In this document: in pieces, positions 25,556-33,763 of the stretch
How the letters are laid out: each line of letters opens with the position of its first letter
How positions within the stretch are numbered: position 1 is the stretch's first letter
Assembly: GCF_011751075.1 (NCBI RefSeq)
Contig: NZ_JAALLN010000004.1
Coordinates: 186,001 to 250,000 of the forward strand
Origin: Flavobacterium poyangense
Lineage (GTDB): Bacteria; Bacteroidota; Bacteroidia; Flavobacteriales; Flavobacteriaceae
Length of the DNA: 64,000 nt
Reading direction: 5' to 3'
The notes under the pieces: generated by a model
What the model saw: the letters and a program-made list of their open reading frames with translations, nothing else
Told to the model about the DNA's origin: nothing
Databases searched by the model: none
Program-made: the position numbers and the translations under genes

Positions 25556-25969
25556 ATGCTTGAGCAAATTTTATGCATTGACGATGATCCAATCACGTTA
25601 ATGTTATGCAAAAAAGTAATTTCAAAGTCTTCATTTTCAAATGAAATTATCACAGCACAAAATGGCGAAGAAGCATTACATCACTTTAACACCTTAAAAT
25701 ACAACAACTGCAAAAACAAAGTCAATAAAAAACCGCAATTAATCTTTTTAGACCTTAATATGCCCGTGATGAGCGGCTGGGAGTTCCTGGATCACTTCAC
25801 CTCTCCGGATTACGCCGAGTTCAACACAGCTAATGTCATTGTATTATCCTCCACCATTGACCCTGATGATTTGGCCAAAGCAAAAAAATACCCCATCATT
25901 ATAGACTTCCTCTCCAAACCCGTCACACAACCAATGCTTGAATACCTCAAGAAAAAGATTGAACCCTAG
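25556..25969 (+). CDS. Single-domain response regulator (receiver only)
   Basis: 137 residues forming only a receiver domain. The acidic pocket is CIDDDP (Asp9-Asp11), the phosphoacceptor is Asp66 in IFLDLNMP, the switch Ser/Thr is in VLSST (Ser98/Ser99), and Lys121 is in LSKP. An insertion of about ten residues after helix 2 (YNNCKNKVNKK) lengthens the loop before the phosphorylated strand. There is no output domain, so signalling must proceed by protein contact or as a phosphorelay intermediate. It is coupled to the upstream PAS kinase by 4 bp. Confidence 0.92.
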   Translation: MLEQILCIDDDPITLMLCKKVISKSSFSNEIITAQNGEEALHHFNTLKYNNCKNKVNKKPQLIFLDLNMPVMSGWEFLDHFTSPDYAEFNTANVIVLSSTIDPDDLAKAKKYPIIIDFLSKPVTQPMLEYLKKKIEP

Positions 25970-26674
25970 CTTGTTTTAAATTCCAATCTTTTTAAATCCC
26001 AAATTCCAACAAATCTTAAATCATATTAAATTCCCAATTGTCAGTCTGAGCGAAGCCGAAGACCAAATCCCAACGAACATTAAACATTATTCTTAACATT
26101 CCTACTTACAATAAAACGACAGCCCCGGAGGGGCGTTACATCTATAGATAGAATTTAAAAGGATCAACACGAAAAACTGTGGAGAGATAAAAATCTTCGA
26201 GAGTATCATGTTTGTTTAACCGCAAGGACCACAAAGGTTTTAGCAAGGTTCGCTAAGATAAAAAATAGCAGTTTCGACAAAAGCTTTGCAGGCTCCTATG
26301 TTTGCAGTGAAACTTTTTCATGCAGATTTATTCAGATTGTTTTTATCTAAGCACAAAACAAATATCGGCTTAATCTGCAAAATCTGCGTGCAAAATACTT
26401 TGCTTTGTATTAATACTTTACGAGCTCTTTGCAATAAAAGCTAACAAAAATTCTTGCGACCCTTGCGGTTAAACAAACTGTGATATTTAACACAAGAACA
26501 GGTTTTTATAAAAAGCCCACAACTTTTGAGCTTGATTCATTTAAAATAACAACATTAAGCTCCGGAGGAGCGACATATCCAATTTACTTTTTTTGCGGTT
26601 CCCCAAATCCCAACAAATCTTAAATCACATTAAATTCACATTGTCAGTCTGAGCGAAGCCGAAGACCCCCAAAC
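25970..26674. other. Long intergenic region of interspersed repeats
   Basis: About 700 bp without a supported gene. It carries two GAGCGAAGCCGAAGACC motifs (26038-26064, 26641-26667), two GC-rich palindromes GCCCCGGAGGGGC (26122-26134) and GCTCCGGAGGAGC (26559-26571), each followed by CGT-ACAT or GACATAT, and CGCAAGG-CACAAAGG and AATCTGCAAAATCTGCG motifs. The two palindromes are near copies of one another. Confidence 0.65.
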
Positions 26675-26703
26675 AAAAAAAGTCCTCTAAAAGAGGACTT
26701 TTT
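26675..26703. terminator. Terminator of rpsT
   Basis: AAGTCCTCT and AGAGGACTT pair perfectly around a 3-base loop, with A-run on the left and T-run on the right, so it can act in both directions. It lies 25 bases past the rpsT stop. Confidence 0.85.
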
Positions 26704-26727
26704 ATATCTTTAATAAATTGTATCTAA

Positions 26728-26979
26728 TTACAATTTAGCAACATGTTTCGTTAATTTAGACTTCAAGTTAGAAGCTTTATTATCGTGAATGATGTTTTTC
26801 TTAGCTAATTTATCAATCATAGAAATTACAGTTGATAATTTTGAAGCAGCATCAGATTTTTCAGTAGACAATCTTAACGCTTTAATTGCATTACGAGTAG
26901 TCTTATGTTGGTATCTGTTAAGAACTCTTCTTTTTTCGTTACTTCTAATTCTTTTTAAAGCTGACTTATGATTTGCCAT
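26728..26979 (-). CDS. rpsT: 30S ribosomal protein S20
   Basis: 83 residues, very Lys/Arg-rich. MANHKSALKRIRSNEKRRVLNRYQHKTTRNAIKAL and the C-terminal IIHDNKASNLKSKLTKHVAKL are diagnostic of S20, a primary binder of 16S rRNA helices in the small subunit. The gene lies 37 bases downstream of the last of three tRNA-Glu genes on the same strand with no -7 element in between, so it is probably co-transcribed with them. Confidence 0.97.
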   Translation of the reverse strand: MANHKSALKRIRSNEKRRVLNRYQHKTTRNAIKALRLSTEKSDAASKLSTVISMIDKLAKKNIIHDNKASNLKSKLTKHVAKL

Positions 26980-27016
26980 TTTATTATTTTTTTACCTTTT
27001 TTATAATTCTTTTTTG

Positions 27017-27088
27017 TAGTCCGTAAGGGAATCGAACCCCTGTTACCAGGACGAAAGCCTGGAGTCCTAACCCCTAGACGAACGGACC
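27017..27088 (-). tRNA. tRNA-Glu (UUC)
   Basis: 72 nt on the minus strand. The acceptor GGTCCGT pairs with ACGGACT (first pair G-U). The anticodon stem CCAGG/CCTGG encloses CTTTCGT with anticodon TTC, and the T-loop is TTCGATT. No CCA is encoded. This copy differs from the two upstream ones in the D-arm, anticodon stem-loop flanks and variable region. Confidence 0.95.
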
Positions 27089-27131
27089 AATTTCCCTTCT
27101 AAGTTTTCTTCAATTTAAGCAATTGAAATTG

Positions 27132-27203
27132 TAGTCCGTGGGGGAATCGAACCCCCCTTACCAGGATGAAAACCTGGCGTCCTAACCGATAGACGAACGG
27201 ACC
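27132..27203 (-). tRNA. tRNA-Glu (UUC)
   Basis: 72 nt, minus strand. Anticodon stem CCAGG/CCTGG around TTTTCAT gives anticodon TTC; the T-stem GGGGG/CCCCC encloses TTCGATT. The sequence is identical to the copy at 27244-27315. Confidence 0.95.
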
Positions 27204-27243
27204 AAAACACTAAGTAAATAACTTAATTCGCAGTAAAAAAAAG

Positions 27244-27315
27244 TAGTCCGTGGGGGAATCGAACCCCCCTTACCAGGATGAAAACCTGGCGTCCTAACCG
27301 ATAGACGAACGGACC
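27244..27315 (-). tRNA. tRNA-Glu (UUC)
   Basis: 72 nt, minus strand, identical to the copy at 27132-27203. It is the first gene of the cluster and is directly preceded by a good promoter at 27337-27366. Confidence 0.95.
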
Positions 27316-27336
27316 GTTGTTTCTCTAATGCGGATG

Positions 27337-27366
27337 CAAAGATACAACTATTTTTAAGTTGCGCAA
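27337..27366 (-). promoter_or_regulatory. Promoter of the tRNA-Glu/rpsT cluster
   Basis: On the minus strand, TTG (27364-27366) and TATCTTTG (27337-27344) are separated by exactly 19 bases, an ideal Bacteroidota promoter. The first tRNA begins 21 bases downstream. Confidence 0.75.
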
Positions 27367-27394
27367 TAGCTGAACTAAAAAAAAATATATTTTT

Positions 27395-28873
27395 TTAATA
27401 AGCCTTAGCAAACAATACTCTTCGCGCTGATTTCTGACCTGTTAACACGCAGGTTCCCAGCTCCTCAACAGCATCCAAAGGAATACAACGAATTGTTGCT
27501 TTTGTCAGGTCTTTTATTTTCTCTTCGGTAGCCGCAGTTCCATCCCAATGAGCGGACACAAAACCACCTTTACCATCTAAAACTTCTTTAAACTCTTCAA
27601 AGCTATTTACTTCTGTAATATGCGTATTACGATAATCCAAAGCTTTATTGAATAAGTCGTTTTGAATCTGCTCCAACAAATCATTTACATAATTCACGAT
27701 TCCTTCAGCAGCAACCACTTCTTTTGTCAAAGTATCTCTTCTGGCAACTTCAAAAGTTCCATTTTCTAAATCCTTTGGTCCTACGGCAATTCTAACAGGT
27801 ACTCCCTTCAATTCCCATTCCGCAAACTTGAATCCTGGCTTTTGAGTAGTTCTGTCGTCATATTTAACCGATATCTTCAATTTCTTTAATTTTGCCACTA
27901 ATTCATTAACAGCAGCGGTAATTTGTGCTAATTGCTCGTCTGTTTTATGAATAGGAACAATAACAACCTGTATAGGCGCTAAATTTGGAGGCAAAACCAA
28001 TCCTTGATCATCAGAGTGTGTCATAACCAATGCCCCCATTAAACGAGTAGAAACTCCCCATGAAGTTCCCCACACATGCTCTTGTTTCCCTTCTGCATTA
28101 GCAAACTTCACATCAAAAGCTTTGGCAAAATTCTGGCCTAAGAAATGTGACGTCCCGGCCTGCAATGCTTTTCCATCCTGCATTAATGCCTCAATACAAT
28201 AAGTTTCATCTGCACCGGCAAAACGTTCTGTTTCGGTTTTTATACCTTTAACAACAGGAATCGCCATGAAGTTCTCTACAAAGTCCGCATAAACATTCAT
28301 CATTTTCTCAGACTCTTCCAAAGCTTCTGCTTTTGTAGCGTGCGCCGTATGCCCTTCTTGCCATAAAAACTCAGCCGTTCTTAAAAACAAACGAGTACGC
28401 ATTTCCCAACGCACCACATTAGCCCATTGATTAATCAACAAAGGTAAATCTCTATAAGATTGCACCCATCCTTTATAAGTAGACCAAATAATAGCTTCAC
28501 TTGTCGGACGAACAATAAGCTCCTCCTCTAATTTCGCATTTGGATCCACCATTAGCTTTCCGGGTTTATCCGGATCGTTCTTTAATCTATAATGTGTTAC
28601 GATAGCACACTCTTTTGCAAATCCTTCTGCATTTTTTTCTTCCGCTTCAAACATGCTTTTAGGCACAAATAAAGGGAAATACGCATTCTGATGCCCTGTC
28701 TCTTTAAACATCCTGTCTAACTCAGCCTGCATTTTTTCCCAAATAGCATACCCGTACGGTTTAATAACCATACAGCCTCTAACGCCTGAGTTTTCAGCTA
28801 GATCTGCTTTTACAACCAGCTCGTTATACCATTTCGAATAATCTTCTGATCTTGTAGTGAGGTTCTTACTCAT
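27395..28873 (-). CDS. proS: Prolyl-tRNA synthetase (short, eukaryote/archaeal-like type)
   Basis: 492 residues. The class II motifs are visible: [30 protein letters not shown] (motif 2 approach), [23 protein letters not shown], and the motif 3 region [27 protein letters not shown]. The anticodon-binding domain follows ([33 protein letters not shown]) and the chain ends in the family's C-terminal zinc-like domain, here with [11 protein letters not shown] at the terminus. It lacks the editing insertion of bacterial-type ProRS, as is usual in Bacteroidota. It charges tRNA-Pro in the cytoplasm. A TTG-17-TAGTTTTG promoter lies upstream on the minus strand. Confidence 0.97.
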   Translation of the reverse strand: MSKNLTTRSEDYSKWYNELVVKADLAENSGVRGCMVIKPYGYAIWEKMQAELDRMFKETGHQNAYFPLFVPKSMFEAEEKNAEGFAKECAIVTHYRLKNDPDKPGKLMVDPNAKLEEELIVRPTSEAIIWSTYKGWVQSYRDLPLLINQWANVVRWEMRTRLFLRTAEFLWQEGHTAHATKAEALEESEKMMNVYADFVENFMAIPVVKGIKTETERFAGADETYCIEALMQDGKALQAGTSHFLGQNFAKAFDVKFANAEGKQEHVWGTSWGVSTRLMGALVMTHSDDQGLVLPPNLAPIQVVIVPIHKTDEQLAQITAAVNELVAKLKKLKISVKYDDRTTQKPGFKFAEWELKGVPVRIAVGPKDLENGTFEVARRDTLTKEVVAAEGIVNYVNDLLEQIQNDLFNKALDYRNTHITEVNSFEEFKEVLDGKGGFVSAHWDGTAATEEKIKDLTKATIRCIPLDAVEELGTCVLTGQKSARRVLFAKAY

Positions 28874-28927
28874 ATTGAATAGTTTGGCACAAATTTTGTT
28901 TTACTTTTTTTTAACTAAATAGTTTGA

Positions 28928-28955
28928 CAAAACTAACTATTTTTGTAATGTGCAA
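28928..28955 (-). promoter_or_regulatory. Promoter of proS
   Basis: Minus-strand TAGTTTTG (28928-28935) with TTG (28953-28955) 17 bases upstream. A plus-strand TATTTTTG (28938-28945) between them may serve the divergent lipoprotein gene, so the two promoters overlap. Confidence 0.6.
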
Positions 28956-28975
28956 CAATAAAAAACACCACAGAT

Positions 28976-30061
28976 ATGAAAACTTCTATTTCACTCCGTC
29001 AAAACTCAAGTCATTTTTACCTAATCGGATTATTGAGTTTTCTACTAGCATCGTGTGGTTCTTACCAAAACACCTCTTATAATGATAATGATGGTATTTA
29101 CGGTACTACACGAAGCACTTATGCACAAACTACTACTACAAATACCAACAATCAGTATAAAGATTACTTCAGATCGTTGCAAAATGACAATCAACCTACC
29201 GAAATTTTCACAGATGTAGACAATTACGGTAATTATGCTGAAAACGACAGCACGCAAACCGCTGTTGCATCATACCCTGCATGGGGAAGCAGTACCACCG
29301 AAGTTGCTATCAATTACTACCCTGACACTACATGGTCATGGGGACTTTCTATGGGATGGGGCTACCCATATTATGGATTCGGATGGGGATATGGCGGATA
29401 CTGGGGTTATCCCGGATACGGATGGGGCTACCCTGGATACTGGGGATCTGCTTGGGGATGGGGAGGCTATCCAGGATACTGGGGAAGACCCGTATATGGA
29501 TACGGATACAACAATTATGCTTATAACTATGGAAGAAGAGGCTCTGCATCTTACTACGGTGGAAGAGACTACAGCAACAGAAGTTACAGCGACAGAAGTT
29601 ACAGTAACAGAAACTATACCGACAGAAGCTACAGTAACAGAAGCTACGGCAATAGAAACTTTACCAATACCAACAGAGACTACAGCAACAGAAACTTCAC
29701 AAACAGAAGTTACAGTACCGACAGAAGTTACTCTAACACCAACAGACGAAGCGACTATACCGATTTCAGAAGAAGTTCATCTACAAACGGAAGAACCACA
29801 ACAGGTCCTACGTACACCAACAGAACTTATACACAAGGTCAAAACAATAGTACTGATTATTCAAACAGAAGATCTTACAACAACGGCACAACAAACAGAA
29901 CCTATAACTACAACAACAGCACGAACAGCGCTCCAACCAGAAGTTACTCTCCAAGTCCATCACGTTCAATGAATAGTGGCGGAGGAAGCATGAGATCCGG
30001 TGGCGGTGGAGGCGGCGGCGGAAGATCCTACGGCGGCGGTGGCGGTGGAGGCAGAAGATAA
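28976..30061 (+). CDS. Low-complexity Gly/Tyr/Trp- and Asn/Arg/Ser/Tyr-rich lipoprotein
   Basis: 361 residues. The lipoprotein signal ends at LLASC (near Cys27). Residues about 30-110 are polar. Residues about 125-180 are almost wholly Gly, Tyr, Trp and Pro (repeats of GYPGYWG and GWGYPG). Residues about 190-270 are tandem NRSYS, DRSYS, NRNFT-type pentads to heptads. The tail is Ser/Gly with poly-Gly blocks (GGGGGGGG, GGRR end). No enzymatic domain is visible. The composition recalls prion-like or glycine-rich cell-surface proteins that self-associate. The gene is divergent from proS and 49 bp upstream of the FadL-like gene. Function unknown; the other frames over this repeat region are open only because of composition. 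Confidence 0.75.
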   Translation: MKTSISLRQNSSHFYLIGLLSFLLASCGSYQNTSYNDNDGIYGTTRSTYAQTTTTNTNNQYKDYFRSLQNDNQPTEIFTDVDNYGNYAENDSTQTAVASYPAWGSSTTEVAINYYPDTTWSWGLSMGWGYPYYGFGWGYGGYWGYPGYGWGYPGYWGSAWGWGGYPGYWGRPVYGYGYNNYAYNYGRRGSASYYGGRDYSNRSYSDRSYSNRNYTDRSYSNRSYGNRNFTNTNRDYSNRNFTNRSYSTDRSYSNTNRRSDYTDFRRSSSTNGRTTTGPTYTNRTYTQGQNNSTDYSNRRSYNNGTTNRTYNYNNSTNSAPTRSYSPSPSRSMNSGGGSMRSGGGGGGGGRSYGGGGGGGRR

Positions 30062-30110
30062 CCTCCTTCCGTTTCAACACAACTGTAAAATCATCTAAAA
30101 TCAAAACCAA

Positions 30111-31613
30111 ATGAAAAAAATATTCTTACTATTTATAGCAGGACTAACTGTTAGCGTCTCACATTCTCAAGAAGTTTCAGATGCGATGCGTTACACACAA
30201 GACAACCTTACCGGGACTGCCCGATTCAGAGCAATGAGCGGAGCTTTTGGAGCAGTCGGAGGTGATCTATCCGCTATAACCGTAAACCCAGCAGGATCAG
30301 CAATATTCTTAAATAATCAGGCAACCATAACCTTAAGCAATCAAAGCAAAAAAAACAATTCCAATTATTTCGGAACCCAAACAAGCGACAATGACAACTC
30401 TTTTCTTCTAAATCAAGCTGGAGGTGTTTTTGTTTTTCATGATAGAAATCCCAACAGCGATTGGAAAAAGTTCACTATTGGTGTCTCTTACGAGAATACA
30501 AATAATTATGATAACAACATTTTCTCTGCCGGAACCAATCCAAGAAACTCTATTGACAAGTATTTCTTAACTTACGCCAACGGAATTTCTTTAGGAGACA
30601 TAAAAAACATTGACTACAGAGACCAGTTCTTCGATGAACAACAAGCTTACTTGGGATTAAACGGGAAAGTTATTTATCCTACAAGCTCAAACGACAGCAA
30701 CACAGAATACACCTCCGGCGTCCCTTCCGGAGGTAATTACGCCCAGACAAATGAGGTTTACACTAGCGGATACAACAGCAAAGCCACCTTTAATATTGCA
30801 ACCACCTATAAAGACCGTCTTTATTTAGGAGCAAACCTAAATGTCCACGTCACCGATTTCAGAAGGTCAAGCAGTTTTTACGAAAGCAATAACAACGCAC
30901 TCCAAACAGGCGAAACCATATCAAAATTACGTTTCAACAACAATCAATACACTTACGGAAACGGATTTTCATTTCAACTTGGTGCTATTGCTAAAGTCAC
31001 AGAATCTCTTCGTCTTGGTTTAGCTTACGAATCTAACACTTGGTACGAGCTTAACGACGAAATATCTCAAAGTCTTTACACCACAAGACAAGCAACCGGC
31101 GGACAACCAATAGACGCAACTGTCAATCCAAATGTAATAAATGTTTACAAACCATACACCTTACAGACTCCAGCAAAATGGACTTTTAGCGGTGCTTATG
31201 TATTTGGAAAATCCGGCTTAATCAGTATCGATTATGCCATTAAAGATTACAGTAACTCAAAATACAAACCCACAAGTGATCCGGGTTTCAGAAGTCTAAA
31301 CAGCGAAATAAACAATACCCTAACCAATACCGGAGAATTACGAATCGGTGCGGAATATAAAATAAAACAATTGAGTTTGCGTGGCGGATATCGTTATGAA
31401 GGCAGTCCATACAAAAACAAAACAACAATTGGTGATCTGAACAGCTATTCTGGTGGTTTAGGTTATAATTTTGGTGGCACGAAAGTAGATTTAGCCTACT
31501 CCTATTTAGAACAAAAGTTCAATCAGGGATTTTTCGCTACCGGATTTACCGACGGAGCAAATATCACATCCAAGCTAAACAATGTCACTTTGACTTTATT
31601 ATTTGAATTGTAA
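30111..31613 (+). CDS. OmpP1/FadL-family outer-membrane transport protein
   Basis: 500 residues with a signal peptide ending at SVSHSQ. The N-terminus EVSDAMRYTQDNLTGTARFRAMSGAFGAVGGDLSAITVNPAGSAIF matches the hatch region of the FadL/OmpP1 family, and beta-strands alternating with short turns fill the rest (ITVNPAG is the NPA-type signature). FadL proteins move hydrophobic compounds such as fatty acids or aromatics across the outer membrane; related flavobacterial genes are often annotated as hemin receptors, which is not supported by anything seen here. Followed by a terminator 30 bases later. Confidence 0.85.
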   Translation: MKKIFLLFIAGLTVSVSHSQEVSDAMRYTQDNLTGTARFRAMSGAFGAVGGDLSAITVNPAGSAIFLNNQATITLSNQSKKNNSNYFGTQTSDNDNSFLLNQAGGVFVFHDRNPNSDWKKFTIGVSYENTNNYDNNIFSAGTNPRNSIDKYFLTYANGISLGDIKNIDYRDQFFDEQQAYLGLNGKVIYPTSSNDSNTEYTSGVPSGGNYAQTNEVYTSGYNSKATFNIATTYKDRLYLGANLNVHVTDFRRSSSFYESNNNALQTGETISKLRFNNNQYTYGNGFSFQLGAIAKVTESLRLGLAYESNTWYELNDEISQSLYTTRQATGGQPIDATVNPNVINVYKPYTLQTPAKWTFSGAYVFGKSGLISIDYAIKDYSNSKYKPTSDPGFRSLNSEINNTLTNTGELRIGAEYKIKQLSLRGGYRYEGSPYKNKTTIGDLNSYSGGLGYNFGGTKVDLAYSYLEQKFNQGFFATGFTDGANITSKLNNVTLTLLFEL

Positions 31614-31642
31614 TTAGAAATCAAAATAGATCATTAGAAATT

Positions 31643-31673
31643 TCCGTCAGGCGTAACTTGACGGATTTTTTTT
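31643..31673 (+). terminator. Intrinsic terminator after the FadL-like gene
   Basis: TCCGTCA (31643-31649) and TGACGGA (31659-31665) pair perfectly and are followed by eight T. Confidence 0.85.
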
Positions 31674-31784
31674 ACCCTAACAGAAGTTACATTCTTTATT
31701 TAACCTCCTAAATTAGAAAAAGACCGCATAAATAATAGAATTAGCCACACAAAAATCATCTAAAACAAACCGAAACAAGCGGTG

Positions 31785-31808
31785 TTTGAATAAAAAAGTG
31801 TAATTTTG
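31785..31808 (+). promoter_or_regulatory. Putative promoter of rimO
   Basis: TAATTTTG at 31801-31808 matches the -7 consensus, 19 bases before the ATG at 31828. TTTG at 31785-31788 is a possible -33, although 12 bp is a short spacing. Confidence 0.45.
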
Positions 31809-31827
31809 CACTCCAATTTATAAAAGT

Positions 31828-33141
31828 ATGAGAACCAAGTCTTTAAAAAAGAACAAAATTAACGTAATCACTCTTGGGTGTTCGAAGAATGTTTATGATA
31901 GTGAAGTCCTAATGGGACAACTTCGTGCAAACGGAAAAGAAGTTGAGCATGAAGCTCCTGTAGAGAGAGAAGGAAACATTATTGTAATCAACACTTGTGG
32001 TTTTATTGACAATGCAAAAGCAGAATCAGTAAATATGATTTTGGAATATGCAGATAAAAAAGACAAAGGACTCGTTGACAAAGTTTTCGTAACCGGATGT
32101 CTATCGGAACGTTACAGACCCGATTTAGAAAAAGAAATTCCAAATGTAGATCAATATTTTGGTACAACAGAATTACCTCTATTATTAAAAGCATTAGGAG
32201 CTGATTATAAACATGAATTATTAGGAGAACGTTTAACTACAACTCCAAAAAACTACGCTTATTTAAAAATTGCCGAAGGTTGCGACAGACCTTGCAGTTT
32301 CTGTGCGATTCCTTTAATGCGTGGCTCTCATGTTTCGCAACCGATTGAAAAATTGGTAAAAGAAGCACAAGGTTTAGCTAAAAACGGAGTTAAAGAGTTA
32401 ATCTTAATAGCACAAGATCTTACCTATTACGGTCTTGATCTTTATAAAAAGAGAAATCTTGCAGAACTTTTAGAAGAATTGGCAAAAGTAGAAGGTATCG
32501 AATGGATTCGTTTGCATTATGCCTACCCTACCGGTTTTCCAATGGACGTTTTGGAATTAATGAAACGTGAACCTAAAATTTGTAATTATATTGATATTCC
32601 ACTACAACATATTTCAGACTCTATCTTAAAATCAATGCGTCGTGGAACCACACAGGCAAAAACGACTAAATTGTTAAAAGATTTCCGTGCTGCCGTTCCG
32701 GGCATGGCCATTAGAACAACTTTAATTGTTGGATATCCGGGTGAAACTCAGGAAGACTTTGAAATTTTGAAAGATTTCGTTCAGGAAATGAAATTTGACA
32801 GAATGGGATGTTTTGCTTACTCGCATGAAGAAAACACCCATGCCTATTTGCTTGAAGACAATGTTCCGGACGATGTAAAACAAGCCAGAGCAAATGAGAT
32901 TATGGAATTACAATCTCAAATCTCATGGGATTTGAATCAGGAAAAAGTTGGAAAAGTTTTCAAATGTATCATTGACAGAAAAGAAGGCGCTCATTTTGTT
33001 GGAAGAACGGAATTTGACAGCCCTGATGTTGATAACGAAGTTTTAATTGATGCTTCAAAACATTACGTAAAAACTGGCGATTTTGTTAATATCAAGATAA
33101 TTGAAGCGACAGAATTTGATTTATACGGAGAACCTGCTTAA
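31828..33141 (+). CDS. rimO: Ribosomal protein S12 methylthiotransferase RimO
   Basis: 437 residues, the normal RimO length. The N-terminal MTTase domain binds one 4Fe-4S cluster through Cys18 (TLGCSKN), Cys57 (NTCGF) and Cys91 (VTGCLS). The radical SAM domain carries CDRPCSFC (Cys152, Cys156, Cys159) within KIAEGCDRPCSFCAIP. The last 65 residues form a TRAM domain (KVGKVFKCIIDRKEGAHFVGRTEFDSPDVD). RimO adds a methylthio group to the conserved Asp of ribosomal protein S12; the IPLMRG motif after the cluster distinguishes it from MiaB-like members. Confidence 0.95.
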   Translation: MRTKSLKKNKINVITLGCSKNVYDSEVLMGQLRANGKEVEHEAPVEREGNIIVINTCGFIDNAKAESVNMILEYADKKDKGLVDKVFVTGCLSERYRPDLEKEIPNVDQYFGTTELPLLLKALGADYKHELLGERLTTTPKNYAYLKIAEGCDRPCSFCAIPLMRGSHVSQPIEKLVKEAQGLAKNGVKELILIAQDLTYYGLDLYKKRNLAELLEELAKVEGIEWIRLHYAYPTGFPMDVLELMKREPKICNYIDIPLQHISDSILKSMRRGTTQAKTTKLLKDFRAAVPGMAIRTTLIVGYPGETQEDFEILKDFVQEMKFDRMGCFAYSHEENTHAYLLEDNVPDDVKQARANEIMELQSQISWDLNQEKVGKVFKCIIDRKEGAHFVGRTEFDSPDVDNEVLIDASKHYVKTGDFVNIKIIEATEFDLYGEPA

Positions 33142-33183
33142 ATTTACGGTATCTATTTTCTAACTTTTGACAAAAACACTTTT

Positions 33184-33729
33184 ATGAAATCTATTCAATC
33201 TTTATTTCTTTTAGTTTTTACGTTATTATGCGTTAATGCTGTTTCTGCTCAATACGGAAACGGATATAACAATGGTTACGGTGGTGGTGGCTACGGAAGA
33301 GGTGGCGGAATGGGAATGGACAGAAGTATGATGCAGGCAGGACCGCAAAGCTCTCCCAGCAAACCTAAAGAAGTCCCTGCCGAAGAAATAGCAGCTAAAA
33401 TTACCGAACAGATGAAACCGGTTGTAAATCTTGACGAACTTCAGGCTATTGCCATTACAAATGTTTTTGCTGATAGTCTAAGAGAACAAGGTATACTGTT
33501 AAAAAATGAAAGCAGCAGTCAAGATCAGAAAATGGAACAAATGAAAGCATTAAAAGAGAGTACTAACAAAAAAGTAACCGCTTTCCTTAATCCTGATCAG
33601 ATTGAAAAATACAACGCTTTTATGGCTGATTTTAAAGAGATTAAAAAATCAAAGTCAAAAAAGAAAAAAGAGGCTAAAGAAAATAAAGAAATAAAAGAAG
33701 ACATTCAAACTGAAAAAGTTCAAGAATAA
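33184..33729 (+). CDS. Secreted Gly/Tyr/Met-rich protein with a helical C-terminal domain
   Basis: 181 residues. A signal peptide ends at NAVSAQ. Residues about 24-50 are a Gly/Tyr/Asn stretch (YGNGYNNGYGGGGYGRGGGMGMDRSMM). The rest is helical, with LDELQAIAITNVFADSLREQG and FLNPDQIEKYNAFMADFKE, reminiscent of Spy/CpxP-like periplasmic chaperones with an LTPEQ-like repeat, but without the exact motif. The tail is Lys/Glu-rich. The downstream amidase starts 34 bp later and may be co-transcribed. Function unknown. Confidence 0.6.
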   Translation: MKSIQSLFLLVFTLLCVNAVSAQYGNGYNNGYGGGGYGRGGGMGMDRSMMQAGPQSSPSKPKEVPAEEIAAKITEQMKPVVNLDELQAIAITNVFADSLREQGILLKNESSSQDQKMEQMKALKESTNKKVTAFLNPDQIEKYNAFMADFKEIKKSKSKKKKEAKENKEIKEDIQTEKVQE

Positions 33730-33763
33730 TTAGCTAAACCTAAATTCCAAAATGTAATTGATT

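Noticed and set aside
25970..26674. CRISPR-like array from the recurring motifs
   Set aside because: The repeats are irregularly spaced, differ in sequence and lack unique spacers of constant length; no cas genes are present.
29235..29972. A 245-codon open frame overlapping the low-complexity lipoprotein gene
   Set aside because: It is open only because of the repetitive codons of the real frame; the translation is a Thr/Glu/Asp run with no signal, domain or promoter of its own, whereas the other frame begins with a lipoprotein signal.
30111..31613. Hemin receptor label for the FadL-like protein
   Set aside because: Only the FadL-type N-terminus and barrel pattern are visible; no heme-binding motif or heme genes support the name.
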